Assembly (NCBI RefSeq): GCF_003054555.1
Contig: NZ_CP026304.1
Location: 4,340,001 to 4,404,000 of the forward strand
Direction of reading: 5' to 3'
Length of the DNA stretch: 64,000 nucleotides
DNA from: Streptomyces lunaelactis
GTDB lineage: Bacteria > Actinomycetota > Actinomycetes > Streptomycetales > Streptomycetaceae
The notes beneath the pieces were generated by a model that did no database searches, was not told the DNA's origin, and was given only the letters and a program-made list of their open reading frames with translations. The position numbers were made by a program, and so were the translations under genes. The first letter of the stretch is position 1. Each line of letters starts with the position of its first letter. Shown one piece after another: positions 25,341-34,457 of the stretch.

Positions 25341-25356
25341 TGTTTCACGTGAAACA
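25341..25356. other. parS centromere site
   Basis: Perfect TGTTTCACGTGAAACA, 12 bp after the trxA stop and directly before the terminator. Confidence 0.93.
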
Positions 25357-25358
25357 CG

Positions 25359-25392
25359 AATGGGCTCATCCCTGACGGGGGATGAGCCCATT
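25359..25392. terminator. Terminator shared by trxBA and the parB-side acetyltransferase gene
   Basis: A perfect 14-bp stem (25359-25372 with 25379-25392), 6-nt loop, then a short T run in the trxA direction; it also serves the leftward gene ending at 25406. Confidence 0.85.
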
Positions 25393-25405
25393 TTCGCGTT
25401 CCCGC

Positions 25406-26023
25406 TCACAGCGGCCGCAGCACCGGCTCCTTCTGCACGGCACCCAGCAGCCGGTCCAGCGCCAACTCCACGTCTTCCTTCCAGGAGAGCGTCGTCCGCA
25501 GCTCCAGCCTCAGCCGGGGGTACGTCGGATGCGGACGCACTGTCTTGAAACCCACAGCCAGCAGATGGTCGGCGGGCAACACACAGGCCGGCTCCTTCCA
25601 GCGGGCATCGCCGAACGCCTCGATCGCCCGGAACCCGCGGCGCAGCAGATCCTTGGCGACCGTCTGCACGATGACCCGGCCGAGCCCCTGCCCCTGATAG
25701 CCCGGCATGATCCATGCGGTCATCAGCTGCACGGCGTCCGGTGACACAGGGCTCGTCGGGAAAGCCGTAGCGCGCGGCACATACGCCGGAGGCGCGTAGA
25801 GAACGAAGCCGACGGGCACCTCGTCGACGTAGACGACCCTGCCGCAGGAGCCCCATTCGAGCAGCACAGCGGAGATCCAGGCTTCCTTCTCCAGTTCGGG
25901 AGTTCCCGCCTTTACCGCGGCTTCGCCACGGACCGGATCAAGCTCCCAGAAGACACACGCACGACAGCGCTTGGGAAGGTCCGAAACGTTGTCCAGCGTG
26001 AGCGGTGCAAGCCGACGCCCCAT
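25406..26023 (-). CDS. GNAT family N-acetyltransferase
   Basis: Acetyl-CoA-dependent acyltransferase of unknown substrate. The 205-residue product has the core GNAT motif LMTAWIMPGYQGQGLGRVIVQTVAKDLLRRG (acetyl-CoA pyrophosphate loop Q-x-x-G-x-G) near residues 100-130. Three cysteines lie in its N-terminal part (RCRACVFWELDP), a CxxC-like arrangement that could bind metal. ATG start. It is conserved next to parB in Streptomyces, and it is not known to act in chromosome segregation. It is followed by the terminator shared with trxA. Confidence 0.85.
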   Translation of the reverse strand: MGRRLAPLTLDNVSDLPKRCRACVFWELDPVRGEAAVKAGTPELEKEAWISAVLLEWGSCGRVVYVDEVPVGFVLYAPPAYVPRATAFPTSPVSPDAVQLMTAWIMPGYQGQGLGRVIVQTVAKDLLRRGFRAIEAFGDARWKEPACVLPADHLLAVGFKTVRPHPTYPRLRLELRTTLSWKEDVELALDRLLGAVQKEPVLRPL

Positions 26024-26328
26024 GAAGGCTGTTCCTCGCTTCCCTCGCCTGCCGCGCTACGAGCGGCTGCCAGCGCGCTCCGTTCCCGGAGCAGGCTGCT
26101 GACGAAGCCGCCCACTGCCCCAAGGCCCAAGCCGACTGTGACCAGTTGGCTGCGGCTCACCGATTGCATGGCCCTCGCCCTCCCTCTGAGGTGGATCAAG
26201 GTGGATGCGCCATACCAGAACGCATCGTATCCACCCAGCCCCGGCACGGGTACCGTACGACGGCAAAGGGCGGACCGTGTTCCGTCAGCCAACGGACACG
26301 GCCCGCCCCTGGCGGCATCTCTGAAGAC
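26024..26328. other. Gap between the acetyltransferase gene and parB
   Basis: It holds an imperfect hairpin after the parB stop (about 26268-26308; arms with CCGTGT and ACACGG), probably the parB terminator. A leftward frame from ATG 26169 encodes a hydrophobic start (MQSVSRSQLVTVGLGLGAVGGFV) but runs 110 nt into the acetyltransferase gene and lacks a clear ribosome site. It is a weak candidate for a small membrane protein, and the promoter of the acetyltransferase gene is the safer reading. Confidence 0.4.
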
Positions 26329-27426
26329 TCAGACCTCGTCGCCCTCTGCGGGCTCCTCGTCGAGTCCCTTCTCCAGGACCCGCCCCTCACCGGGAGCGAG
26401 GGTGCCGAGGATCCGCTCCAGATCGTCTATCGAAGCGAACTCGACGACGATCTTTCCCTTCTTCTGACCGAGGTCGACCTTCACTCTCGTCTCGAACCGG
26501 TCCGAGAGCCGGGAGGCCAGATCGGTGAGTGCCGGCGACAACCGGGCACCAGCTCGCGGACTCTTCGGCTTGGACGTGCTCTTGGGGCTCGAGTTGATCA
26601 GGGTCACGATCTCTTCGACCGCTCGCACCGAGAGCCCCTCGGCAACAATCTTGTGCGCCAGCCGGTCCTGCTCCTCGGAGTCCTCCACCGAGAGCAGCGC
26701 CCGGGCATGACCGGCCGACAGCACCCCGGCAGCGACCCTTCGCTGAACAGGAGGCGAGAGGCGCAGCAGCCGCAGCGTGTTGGACACCTGCGGACGCGAG
26801 CGCCCGATCCGGTCCGCCAGCTGGTCGTGCGTGCAGTTGAAGTCCTTGAGCAGCTGGTCGTAGGCGGCAGCCTCTTCCAGCGGGTTCAGCTGGGCGCGGT
26901 GCAAGTTCTCCAGCAGCGCGTCCAAGAGGAGCTTGTCGTCGTCCGTGTCCCGGACGATCGCGGGGATCCGCTCCAGACCGGCCTCACGGCAAGCCCGCCA
27001 GCGGCGCTCACCCATGATGAGCTCATACCGCTCGGGCCCCACCTGTCGCACGACGACGGGCTGGAGGAGCCCCACTTCCTTGATGGAAGTAACCAGTTCG
27101 GCGAGAGCGTCCTCATCGAACACCTCACGCGGCTGGCGCGGGTTGGGCGTGATGGCGTCGATCGGCAACTCGGCGAAGTGCGCACCGGCCGGCTCCGCGG
27201 GCTGCGGTACCGCCTCCGGCTCCGTCGCCGACGTGATCGCGTCCGGCGGAGAGGATGCGTTGGGCAGCATCGTCACCTTCGCCGCCGCCACACCGCGTTC
27301 CGCGGTCAGCACCGGAATCGCTCCCGGAGAGCTCCCAGCCCCGGCAGGGGGCACCGTCTGCTCCTGCGGAGCGGCAGGGATCAGCGCACCGAGCCCACGC
27401 CCCAATCCTCTACGTCGCTCACTCAC
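26329..27426 (-). CDS. parB: Chromosome partitioning protein ParB
   Basis: Binds parS, slides along DNA as a CTP-dependent clamp and condenses the origin region for segregation into spores. The 365-residue product has the N-terminal ParA-contacting end [14 protein letters not shown], the ParB/Srx domain with the CTP-binding motif [14 protein letters not shown], the helix-turn-helix TDQ-type region [26 protein letters not shown], and a C-terminal dimer domain (about 300-365). The start overlaps the parA stop by 4 nt (ATGA). Seven likely parS sites occur in this window. Confidence 0.97.
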   Translation of the reverse strand: MSERRRGLGRGLGALIPAAPQEQTVPPAGAGSSPGAIPVLTAERGVAAAKVTMLPNASSPPDAITSATEPEAVPQPAEPAGAHFAELPIDAITPNPRQPREVFDEDALAELVTSIKEVGLLQPVVVRQVGPERYELIMGERRWRACREAGLERIPAIVRDTDDDKLLLDALLENLHRAQLNPLEEAAAYDQLLKDFNCTHDQLADRIGRSRPQVSNTLRLLRLSPPVQRRVAAGVLSAGHARALLSVEDSEEQDRLAHKIVAEGLSVRAVEEIVTLINSSPKSTSKPKSPRAGARLSPALTDLASRLSDRFETRVKVDLGQKKGKIVVEFASIDDLERILGTLAPGEGRVLEKGLDEEPAEGDEV

Positions 27427-28496
27427 TGGATCCCCTCCGACATGTTTTGCTGGCTGTTCTGGCTGCCCAGATGGGCATGCTGCGGGTCGTAGTGGATCCC
27501 CACCCCCCGCAGCGCGATCTCACGGGCCGCCTCGAGATACGACAGGGAACCACTGGAACCCGGATCGTAGGTCAGCACCGTCTGTCCGTAGCTCGGGGCC
27601 TCCGAGATACGGACCGACCGGGGAATGCTCGTCCGCAGCACCTCATTGCCGAAGTGACTGCGCACCTCGTCGGCCACCTGTGAAGCGAGCCGGGTCCTGC
27701 CGTCGTACATGGTGAGCAGGATCGTGGACACATGCAGGTCGGGGTTGAGATGACCGCGGACCAGGTCCACGTTCCGCAGCAACTGACCCAGGCCCTCCAG
27801 TGCGTAGTACTCACACTGGATGGGGATCAGCACCTCTGCACCGGCGACCAGCGCATTGACCGTCAGCAGACCGAGCGACGGCGGGCAGTCGATAAGGATG
27901 TAGTCCAGCGGCTGCTCGTAGGCCTGGATCGCTCGTTGCAGTCGGCTCTCCCGCGCCACCAGCGACACCAGCTCGATCTCCGCACCGGCGAGATCGATGG
28001 TGGCGGGGGCGCAGAAGAGACCTTCGACGTCCAGGACCGGCTGGACCACCTCGGAGAGCGGCCTGCTCTCCACCAGGACGTCATAGATCGAGGGGACTTC
28101 GGCATGGTGATCGATCCCCAGCGCCGTGGAGGCGTTGCCCTGTGGATCCAGGTCGACCACCAGAACGCGCGCGCCGTGCAGCGCGAGCGAGGCGGCGAGG
28201 TTGACCGTTGTAGTGGTCTTCCCCACGCCGCCCTTCTGGTTCGCGACAACCATGATGCGTGTCTGCTCGGGCCGGGGCAGACCCTCGCCGGCACGCCCCA
28301 GCGCCTCCACCGCCAGCTGGGCAGCACGGCCAATGGGGGTGTCGTCCATCGGGGGCGGTGTTTCACGTGAAACATCCTCCCCCGCCGACTCGGTACGGGG
28401 ACCGGGGACCGGATCGGTCATCGGCCCCGCGATGTTGGCGTCAGACCGCAAGGCACTCTCCTCGACTTCAGGCTCGCAATGGACAGAGCCTGCCAT
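27423..28496 (-). CDS. parA: Chromosome partitioning ATPase ParA
   Basis: Walker-type ATPase that positions ParB-origin complexes along the hypha. Core motifs are [19 protein letters not shown] (deviant Walker A), [15 protein letters not shown] (A') and [17 protein letters not shown] (Walker B). The start is uncertain. I give ATG 28496 ([14 protein letters not shown], 357 residues); the frame stays open to a GTG at 28661, with other candidates at 28595, 28421 and 28349, none with a clear ribosome site. The N-terminal 100 residues are disordered, and a parS within them encodes VSRET. parA and parB form an operon. Confidence 0.92.
   Translation of the reverse strand: MAGSVHCEPEVEESALRSDANIAGPMTDPVPGPRTESAGEDVSRETPPPMDDTPIGRAAQLAVEALGRAGEGLPRPEQTRIMVVANQKGGVGKTTTTVNLAASLALHGARVLVVDLDPQGNASTALGIDHHAEVPSIYDVLVESRPLSEVVQPVLDVEGLFCAPATIDLAGAEIELVSLVARESRLQRAIQAYEQPLDYILIDCPPSLGLLTVNALVAGAEVLIPIQCEYYALEGLGQLLRNVDLVRGHLNPDLHVSTILLTMYDGRTRLASQVADEVRSHFGNEVLRTSIPRSVRISEAPSYGQTVLTYDPGSSGSLSYLEAAREIALRGVGIHYDPQHAHLGSQNSQQNMSEGIQ
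28359..28374. other. parS centromere site inside parA
   Basis: Perfect TGTTTCACGTGAAACA. On the parA strand it reads DVSRETP, the same register as the parS in the anti-sigma gene. Confidence 0.92.
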
Positions 28497-28550
28497 GCTT
28501 TCGGGGTCGTGAACCAGCGAGGCCCGTGGTTCTGTGGAGGAATCCACCTC

Positions 28551-28559
28551 TGTGGACAA
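28551..28559 (-). promoter_or_regulatory. Perfect DnaA box upstream of parA
   Basis: TGTGGACAA, the complement of the strong Streptomyces DnaA box TTGTCCACA, 55 bp before the chosen parA ATG. Confidence 0.65.
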
Positions 28560-28644
28560 TTTCGTAACCTGCTCGAGGGGCCTGCGACCCTTCATCGGGG
28601 CGGCCGCACGGCCGCGGCTGATGATTCCCTGCAGCAGTGAGCGA

Positions 28645-28660
28645 CGTTTCACGTGAAACA
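28645..28660. other. parS-like site (15 of 16 matches) upstream of parA
   Basis: CGTTTCACGTGAAACA differs from the consensus only at the first base; the central 14-bp GTTTCACGTGAAAC is intact. ParB bound here could repress its own operon. Confidence 0.85.
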
Positions 28661-28779
28661 CGATGCACCGGCCGCAGGACTACGCCCACACGACACTCCG
28701 AAATGCGTACGTATGGCAGCTTGTATGGAGCATTGCTCATAGACAGTACAGACGGGCCGCGTGGCCCGGGGACGCCGGA

Positions 28780-29496
28780 TCAGCGACGCCGGCGGGTACG
28801 GCTCGTGCGGGCGGCCTTGGCCCGCTTCGCCGCGAAGCGAACTCCGCCGGGGCTCTCCCCGACCTCCACACGCACCACGGTGGCCAGTGGATCGACCAGC
28901 CCCTCACCGACATGCAGCACGGAGGCATCCACAACGCCGAGCTTGCTCAGCGCGGCCCTGGCTCCCTGGATCTCCTCCTCGGCGGTGTCGCCCTTGAGCG
29001 CCAGCATCTCTCCGTAGGGGCGCAGCAGGGGGACCCCCCAGCCCGCCAGCCGGTCCAGCGGGGCCACGGCACGCGCCGTCACCACATGGACCGGCGGCAG
29101 AGTGCCGAGTACCTCCTCGGCCCGGCCCCGGACCACGGTCACGTGGTCCAGGCCCAGCAGCTCGACGACCTCCTGAAGGAAGTTCGTCCGGCGCAGCAGC
29201 GGTTCGAGGAGCGTGATCTTCAGATCCGGGCGTACCAGCGCGAGCGGAATGCCCGGCAGGCCTGCCCCCGAACCGACATCGCAGACCGTGACACCCTCGG
29301 GCACGACCTCGGAGAGCACCGCGCAGTTCAGCAGATGCCGCTCCCACAGCCGCGGCACCTCACGAGGCCCGATCAGGCCGCGCTTGACTCCCGTATCAGC
29401 GAGCAGCTCCGCGTACCGCACGGCCTCCGGAAAGAACTCTCCGAATACCGTCCGCGCCACTTCGGGCGCCTGGGGAAGCTCTGCTTCCTCCGTCAC
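28780..29496 (-). CDS. rsmG: 16S rRNA (guanine527-N7)-methyltransferase
   Basis: Methylates G527 (E. coli numbering) of 16S rRNA with S-adenosylmethionine; loss gives low-level streptomycin resistance. The 238-residue product has the SAM site VCDVGSGAGLPGIPLALVRPD and the LIGPREVPRLWERHLLNCAV segment typical of RsmG/GidB. A basic tail (KRAKAARTSRTRRRR) extends the C-terminus. I chose the GTG at 29496, with GGAAGG nine nt upstream, over the GTG at 29520, which has none. A terminator separates it from jag, so it probably has its own promoter. Confidence 0.93.
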   Translation of the reverse strand: MTEEAELPQAPEVARTVFGEFFPEAVRYAELLADTGVKRGLIGPREVPRLWERHLLNCAVLSEVVPEGVTVCDVGSGAGLPGIPLALVRPDLKITLLEPLLRRTNFLQEVVELLGLDHVTVVRGRAEEVLGTLPPVHVVTARAVAPLDRLAGWGVPLLRPYGEMLALKGDTAEEEIQGARAALSKLGVVDASVLHVGEGLVDPLATVVRVEVGESPGGVRFAAKRAKAARTSRTRRRR

Positions 29497-29565
29497 GGGA
29501 ACCGTCCTTCCGTACCGCACTGTCGCGCTGTGGACTGGGTTGGCTGACTATCAGGCTGACAAAGA

Positions 29566-29595
29566 TCGGCCCCGCCTGCGAACAGACGGGGCCGA
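29566..29595 (-). terminator. Terminator after jag
   Basis: A 13-bp GC-rich stem (29566-29578 with 29583-29595), one mismatch and a CGAA tetraloop, 15 nt after the jag stop. Confidence 0.75.
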
Positions 29596-29609
29596 GGGAA
29601 CGATGGAAC

Positions 29610-30122
29610 TCAGGCCGGGAGGACGACGACGAAGCGCTGCGGCTCCTCGCCCTCGGACTCACTGCGCAGACCCGCGGCCGCGACCGCATCATGCACGACC
29701 TTGCGCTCGAAGGGCGTCATCGGGTTCAGTTTCACCGGCTCACCGGTGCTCTTCACCTCGTCGGCGGCCTTGGCACCGAGCTCGGCGAGCTCCGTGCGCT
29801 TCTTGGCCCGGAAGCCCGCGATGTCCAGCATCAGCCGGCTGCGGTCCCCGGTCTCACGGTGCACCGCGAGGCGCGTCAGCTCCTGGAGAGCCTCCAGGAC
29901 CTCACCGTCGCGGCCCACGAGCTTCTGCAGATCCCTGCTTCCTCCGTCGCCGACGATCGAGACCGCGGCCCGGTCGGCCTCGACGTCCATGTCGATATCA
30001 CCGTCGAGATCGGCAATGTCGAGCAGACCCTCGAGGTAGTCGGCTGCGATCTCCCCTTCCTGCTCGAGGCGGGTCAGGGTGTCGCCACCCTCGGCGGCGG
30101 CGGAGATGGTGCCTTCCGTCAC
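29610..30122 (-). CDS. jag: Jag/KhpB-family RNA-binding protein (KH-II and R3H domains)
   Basis: RNA-binding protein linked in other bacteria to cell elongation and yidC-neighbourhood function. The 170-residue product has a KH-like domain around VGRDGEVLEALQELTRLAVH (residues 70-90) and an R3H domain with LNPMTPFERKVVHDAVA (about 133-150). The N-terminal Jag-N domain seen in firmicutes is absent, as is usual in actinobacteria. GTG start with AAGGAG at ideal spacing, 14 bp after yidC. Last gene of the rpmH-rnpA-yidD-yidC-jag series. Confidence 0.9.
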   Translation of the reverse strand: MTEGTISAAAEGGDTLTRLEQEGEIAADYLEGLLDIADLDGDIDMDVEADRAAVSIVGDGGSRDLQKLVGRDGEVLEALQELTRLAVHRETGDRSRLMLDIAGFRAKKRTELAELGAKAADEVKSTGEPVKLNPMTPFERKVVHDAVAAAGLRSESEGEEPQRFVVVLPA

Positions 30123-30136
30123 GGATGGACTCCTTC

Positions 30137-31426
30137 TTACTTCTTGGACGACGGGTGCTTGGGCCGCTGCTGGCCCTTGCGCTGACCCGACTTGGGCTGC
30201 TGGCGTGCGGAACCGCTGGCAGGCTTCGACTTGGCGTCTCCTCCAGAACCTCCGGCCTGGGAGGTGCCCCCAGCGGGCTCGTCCTTCTGCAGCGAGGGCT
30301 TCGACACGGAGTCGCCGTCCTCGGGGCTCTTGGCGGCGGCCTGCTGGGCACTGCCGGACTGACGCTTCGCCTTGGTCTGGCGCTTGGGCTGCTGCCGCTT
30401 CGGTGTGGCACCGCCCTCGGCCTCGGCAACAGCGACATCGCTCTTGACCACCGTGCCGTCCGGCTGGGCGGCAAGACCCGCCTTGGCAAGGCCTGTGATG
30501 AACCTACGCTCGTTCTCGTTGCGGTCCGGGCCCTTGGCGACGATCGCCTGGACGACGTTGCGCTTGCGCCGCGAACGCACCTCGCTGTGAACGGTGACGC
30601 CCTTGAGCAGCCGCTGGAGGTAGTGGTCCTGGGCCTTGCTGCCCGGCGTCGGGTTCTGGTTGATCACGAACATCTGCTGGCCCATGGTCCACACGTTGGT
30701 GGTCAGCCAGTAGACGAGGACACCGACGGGGAAGTTGATACCCATGACGGCGAAGATCACCGGGAAGATGTACATCAGCATCTTCTGCTGCTGCATGTAC
30801 GGCGTCTTCACCGTGAGGTCGACGTTCTTCTGCATCAGCTGGCGCTGCGTGTAGAACTGCGACGCCGACATCATGACGATCATGATCGCGGTGACGATGC
30901 GCACATCGGTCAGGGAGGCGTTGAGCGCCTCGACCTTCTCCGGGCTGTCCGTGAACTTCGCGGCAAGGGGCGCACCAAAGATGTGAGCCTTCTGAGCGCT
31001 CTGCAGAAGCGACTCGTTGATCACACCGATGGTGTCGTTCGAGGCGATCTTCGAGAGCACGTGGTACAGAGCGAAGAAGAACGGCGACTGCGCGAGGATC
31101 GGAAGGCACGAGGAGAGCGGGTTGGTGCCCGTCTCCTTGTACAGCTTCATCATCTCTTCGGACTGACGCTGCTTGTCGTTCTTGTAGCGCTCCTGGATCG
31201 CCTTCATCTTGGGCTGGAGCGCCTGCATGTTCCGGGTCGACTTGATCTGCTTCACAAAGAGCGGGATCAGACAGATCCGGATAAGGATCACCAGCGACAC
31301 GATGGACAGTCCCCAGGCCCAGCCCGTGTCGGGGCCGAAGATCGCCCCGTAGATCGAGTGGAACTGGACGATGACCCACGAAACAGGTGTGGTGATAAAG
31401 CTGAAGAGACCGGCAATCGTGTCCAC
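30137..31426 (-). CDS. yidC: Membrane protein insertase YidC
   Basis: Inserts membrane proteins alone or with SecYEG. The 429-residue product starts [27 protein letters not shown], followed by five membrane helices of the Oxa1 core. The conserved arginine lies in [18 protein letters not shown]. The cytoplasmic hairpin is [23 protein letters not shown]. The last 130 residues are basic and Gln/Lys-rich ([14 protein letters not shown]), probably contacting ribosomes. GTG start with GGAG. It lies directly after yidD (3-nt gap). Confidence 0.96.
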   Translation of the reverse strand: MDTIAGLFSFITTPVSWVIVQFHSIYGAIFGPDTGWAWGLSIVSLVILIRICLIPLFVKQIKSTRNMQALQPKMKAIQERYKNDKQRQSEEMMKLYKETGTNPLSSCLPILAQSPFFFALYHVLSKIASNDTIGVINESLLQSAQKAHIFGAPLAAKFTDSPEKVEALNASLTDVRIVTAIMIVMMSASQFYTQRQLMQKNVDLTVKTPYMQQQKMLMYIFPVIFAVMGINFPVGVLVYWLTTNVWTMGQQMFVINQNPTPGSKAQDHYLQRLLKGVTVHSEVRSRRKRNVVQAIVAKGPDRNENERRFITGLAKAGLAAQPDGTVVKSDVAVAEAEGGATPKRQQPKRQTKAKRQSGSAQQAAAKSPEDGDSVSKPSLQKDEPAGGTSQAGGSGGDAKSKPASGSARQQPKSGQRKGQQRPKHPSSKK

Positions 31427-31429
31427 TAA

Positions 31430-31789
31430 TCAGGCTCCTTGAGCATTGGGCGAAGTCTCTGCGGCCGGGCTCGGGGGTTCGGGGGCCGACTCCCGGTGAG
31501 GCACATCAGCGGCGGAGTGCCCGCCCTTGCTGCCACGCAAGGCTTCGCGCAGCATTTCGTGCCAACGAGGGCGCTTGCGCGGGGGCACATGATCCACGCC
31601 GCCCGGCGACCACGGATTGCACCGCAGAATGCGCCAGGCGGTGAGAGCAGTGCCCTTCACCGCGCCATGTCGGTCGATGGCCGTAAATCCGTAGTGCGAA
31701 CACGACGGGTAGTACCTGCAGACAGGCCCCAGCAACGGGCTGATCGTCCACTGGTACAGCTTGATCAGAGCCAGCAGCGGGTACTTCAT
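31430..31789 (-). CDS. yidD: Membrane protein insertion efficiency factor YidD
   Basis: Small amphipathic membrane-associated protein that helps YidC. The 119-residue product has the signature [39 protein letters not shown], with the conserved cysteines, and [20 protein letters not shown] Ser/Pro/Ala-rich tail of about 35 residues is extra. The ATG start overlaps the rnpA stop by 4 nt. Confidence 0.95.
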   Translation of the reverse strand: MKYPLLALIKLYQWTISPLLGPVCRYYPSCSHYGFTAIDRHGAVKGTALTAWRILRCNPWSPGGVDHVPPRKRPRWHEMLREALRGSKGGHSAADVPHRESAPEPPSPAAETSPNAQGA

Positions 31790-32157
31790 CGCGCGCCCCC
31801 TCCCAGCAGCCGCTGAAGAGCAGCATCCAGGTCTCGGGCCAGCTGTTCATATTCGGCGTCGCCCGCACCGGGCAGCGCCCGTACGACCACCAGGCTACCG
31901 GGGGGCAGCTCGGCGAGCCGATCGCGTATCAGGTGGCGCAGTCTTCGCTTGACCTTGGTGCGTACGACCGCCCCGCCCACAGCCTTGCTCACGACGAAAC
32001 CCGCACGCGTCGGGGGAGCGCTCTCCCCAGGCGCGTGCGGGTCCGTTGCACCGCTGCGTAGATGGACGACGAGAAGCGGGCGTCCGGCCCGGCGTCCCCG
32101 GCGTACCGCGGTCGCGAAGTCCTCGCGCCGCCTCAGCCGATTCTCGGTAGGCAGCAC
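31786..32157 (-). CDS. rnpA: Ribonuclease P protein component
   Basis: Protein subunit of RNase P, which trims tRNA 5' ends. The 123-residue product begins [25 protein letters not shown] and has the RNR-type basic motif [16 protein letters not shown] that binds the RNA subunit. GTG start at 32157, 18 bp after the rpmH stop. It overlaps yidD by 4 nt. Confidence 0.96.
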   Translation of the reverse strand: MLPTENRLRRREDFATAVRRGRRAGRPLLVVHLRSGATDPHAPGESAPPTRAGFVVSKAVGGAVVRTKVKRRLRHLIRDRLAELPPGSLVVVRALPGAGDAEYEQLARDLDAALQRLLGGGAR

Positions 32158-32175
32158 GTCATGACCTGTTAGTGA

Positions 32176-32313
32176 TCAGGCGGACAGGCTCGCGCGACCC
32201 TTGCCACGGCGGTTCGCGAGAATCGCGCGGCCGGCACGGGTGCGCATCCGCAGGCGGAAGCCATGGGTCTTGGCGCGACGACGGTTGTTCGGCTGGAAGG
32301 TGCGCTTGCTCAC
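32176..32313 (-). CDS. rpmH: 50S ribosomal protein L34
   Basis: A 45-residue ribosomal protein, [20 protein letters not shown] then a basic segment ending GRASLSA, clearly full-length L34. GTG start at 32313 with GGAG upstream. It marks the left edge of the dnaA regulatory region and starts the leftward rpmH-rnpA-yidD-yidC-jag series. Confidence 0.97.
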   Translation of the reverse strand: MSKRTFQPNNRRRAKTHGFRLRMRTRAGRAILANRRGKGRASLSA

Positions 32314-32678
32314 TCGGGGGCTCCAGAAGTAATTCGTAGATGGCGGGACATCGCCTGGCTGTCACCGTGCGCCCACGAGTAGCTCGCGTTTACGCCCGAG
32401 TGCACCGCTTCACGATCACAGACCGTGATCTTTGCCCATCGGAGGCAGGCGGCAGCAGCCATCGACAACTCGACCTGGTTACGGTACGCGCGGCTGAGCC
32501 ATCCGGTCAAACCAGCCCCGTGGCGGGGTCCACTGTGCACAGCCTGTGGACAACAACTTGAACCGCGCGGCTTCGCCTGACTACCGTGGCTGAACTCCAA
32601 TTCCTTTCCTGCCTGTCTTCCCATCCCGTCCCGAGAACCACACATTCGTGGGACGGGACCTGTGAGAGAGCGTGCCTT
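32314..32678. promoter_or_regulatory. rpmH-dnaA divergent promoter region
   Basis: A 365-bp gap with the promoters of rpmH and dnaA. It contains one perfect DnaA box, TGTGGACAA, at 32545-32553, with a half-match GGTCCACTG just before it at 32527, fitting DnaA autorepression. An open frame from GTG 32586 joins dnaA in frame but has no family similarity before residue 32; the true dnaA start is downstream. Confidence 0.7.
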
Positions 32679-34457
32679 GTGGCTGATGTACCTGCCGATC
32701 TTGCCGCAGTGTGGCCACGAGTGCTGGAGCAGCTCCTCGCGGAGGGCCAGCAGGGCATCGAGCCCAAGGACAAGCAGTGGATCGAGCGCTGCCAGCCACT
32801 CGCACTGGTGGCTGACACCGCTCTTCTCGCCGTCCCCAATGAATGGGGCAAGCGGGTCCTCGAAGGCCGGCTCGCCCCACTGATCAGCGAGACCCTCAGC
32901 CGTGAGTGCGGCCGCCCGATCCGGATCGCGATCACCGTCGACGACTCCGTGGGCGAGCCCCCGGCCCCGCAGGCACCCCCGTCGCAGCAGCAGCCGCAGG
33001 CGCCCCGTTATCAGGGCCCGCAGCACGATGAGCCGCGACAGAACGACCACTACGACGGGTACGGGCACCGGCCCGCCGACGACGGACTGCCGAACGTCCG
33101 CCCCGCCTACCCCGAGTACCAGCAGCACCAGCAGCAGCGACCGGAACCCGGCGCCTGGCCGCGCACCCAGGAGGACCTGTGGCAGCAGCCGCGGCTCGGC
33201 GGCTTCCAGGACCGCGACCCCTATGCCACCGCCCGGCCGCGCGAGCCCCAGCACGACTACCGGCAGCCGCAGCCGCCCGAGCGCCAGCAGTACGAGCAGC
33301 ATCAGCAGCAGCGTCCGGAGCGGCACGGCCTCCCGGAGCACCAGCCCCGGCACCGCAGCGCCCCCGGAGGCGCCCCGGGACCGCTGGGCGCGCAGCCGTC
33401 GCCGGCATCCGGCCCCGGTGAGCCGCAAGCCCGCCTGAACCCCAAGTACCTCTTCGACACGTTCGTCATCGGCGCGTCCAACCGGTTCGCGCACGCGGCG
33501 GCGGTCGCGGTCGCCGAAGCACCGGCCAAGGCGTACAACCCCCTCTTCATCTATGGAGAGTCGGGCCTGGGCAAGACCCACCTGCTGCACGCCATCGGGC
33601 ACTACGCGCGCAGCCTCTACCCCGGCACTCGGGTGCGGTATGTGAGCTCCGAGGAGTTCACCAACGAGTTCATCAACTCGATCCGCGACGGCAAGGGCGA
33701 CACGTTCCGCAAGCGGTACCGCGATGTGGACATCCTGCTCGTCGACGACATCCAGTTCCTGGCGAGCAAGGAGTCGACGCAGGAGGAGTTCTTCCACACC
33801 TTCAATACGCTCCACAACGCCAACAAGCAGATCGTGCTGTCCTCGGACCGGCCGCCCAAGCAGCTGATGACCCTGGAGGACCGGCTGCGCAACCGCTTCG
33901 AGTGGGGGCTGACCACCGACGTACAGCCGCCGGAGCTGGAGACGCGGATCGCGATCCTCCGCAAGAAGGCGGTGCAGGAGCAGCTCAATGCCCCGCCGGA
34001 GGTGCTGGAGTTCATCGCCTCCCGGATCTCGCGCAATATCCGCGAACTGGAGGGCGCGCTGATCCGGGTGACGGCGTTCGCGTCGCTCAACCGGCAGCCG
34101 GTGGATCTCGGGCTCACCGAGATCGTGCTGAAGGACCTGATCCCGGGCGGGGAGGACTCGGCTCCCGAGATCACCGCGAGCGCCATCATGGCGGCGACCG
34201 CCGACTACTTCGGACTGACGGTGGAGGATCTCTGCGGATCCTCGCGCAGCCGGGTGCTGGTGACGGCGCGCCAGATCGCGATGTATCTGTGCCGGGAGCT
34301 CACCGACCTGTCGCTGCCGAAGATCGGCGCGCAGTTCGGCGGCCGCGACCACACGACCGTGATGCACGCGGACCGCAAGATCCGCGCGCTGATGGCCGAG
34401 CGGCGCTCCATCTACAACCAGGTCACCGAGCTCACCAACCGCATCAAGAACGGCTGA
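32679..34457 (+). CDS. dnaA: Chromosomal replication initiator DnaA
   Basis: Binds DnaA boxes and melts the origin. The 592-residue product has domain I (1-95, [20 protein letters not shown]), a very long Pro/Gln/His-rich linker (about 95-250, with QHQQQRPE twice), the AAA+ domain with Walker A GESGLGKT (293-300) and Walker B LLVDDIQF (353-360), and the DNA-binding domain IV with [15 protein letters not shown] near residues 555-570. The long linker is typical of Streptomyces. GTG 32679 has GAGAGAG upstream and fits the family start; the earlier in-frame GTG at 32586 does not. Confidence 0.96.
   Translation: MADVPADLAAVWPRVLEQLLAEGQQGIEPKDKQWIERCQPLALVADTALLAVPNEWGKRVLEGRLAPLISETLSRECGRPIRIAITVDDSVGEPPAPQAPPSQQQPQAPRYQGPQHDEPRQNDHYDGYGHRPADDGLPNVRPAYPEYQQHQQQRPEPGAWPRTQEDLWQQPRLGGFQDRDPYATARPREPQHDYRQPQPPERQQYEQHQQQRPERHGLPEHQPRHRSAPGGAPGPLGAQPSPASGPGEPQARLNPKYLFDTFVIGASNRFAHAAAVAVAEAPAKAYNPLFIYGESGLGKTHLLHAIGHYARSLYPGTRVRYVSSEEFTNEFINSIRDGKGDTFRKRYRDVDILLVDDIQFLASKESTQEEFFHTFNTLHNANKQIVLSSDRPPKQLMTLEDRLRNRFEWGLTTDVQPPELETRIAILRKKAVQEQLNAPPEVLEFIASRISRNIRELEGALIRVTAFASLNRQPVDLGLTEIVLKDLIPGGEDSAPEITASAIMAATADYFGLTVEDLCGSSRSRVLVTARQIAMYLCRELTDLSLPKIGAQFGGRDHTTVMHADRKIRALMAERRSIYNQVTELTNRIKNG

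Larger units (their letters stand above)
28497..28779. promoter_or_regulatory. parAB leader region
   Basis: The region between the rsmG stop and the chosen parA start holds a DnaA box (28551-28559), a near-parS (28645-28660) and a stretch with lower GC (about 28698-28750) where promoters are likely. The parA frame stays open to 28661, so part of it may be coding. Confidence 0.55.

Noticed and set aside
32586..32678. A 31-residue N-terminal extension of DnaA from GTG 32586
   Set aside because: No similarity to DnaA domain I; GTG 32679 has a ribosome site and matches the family start.
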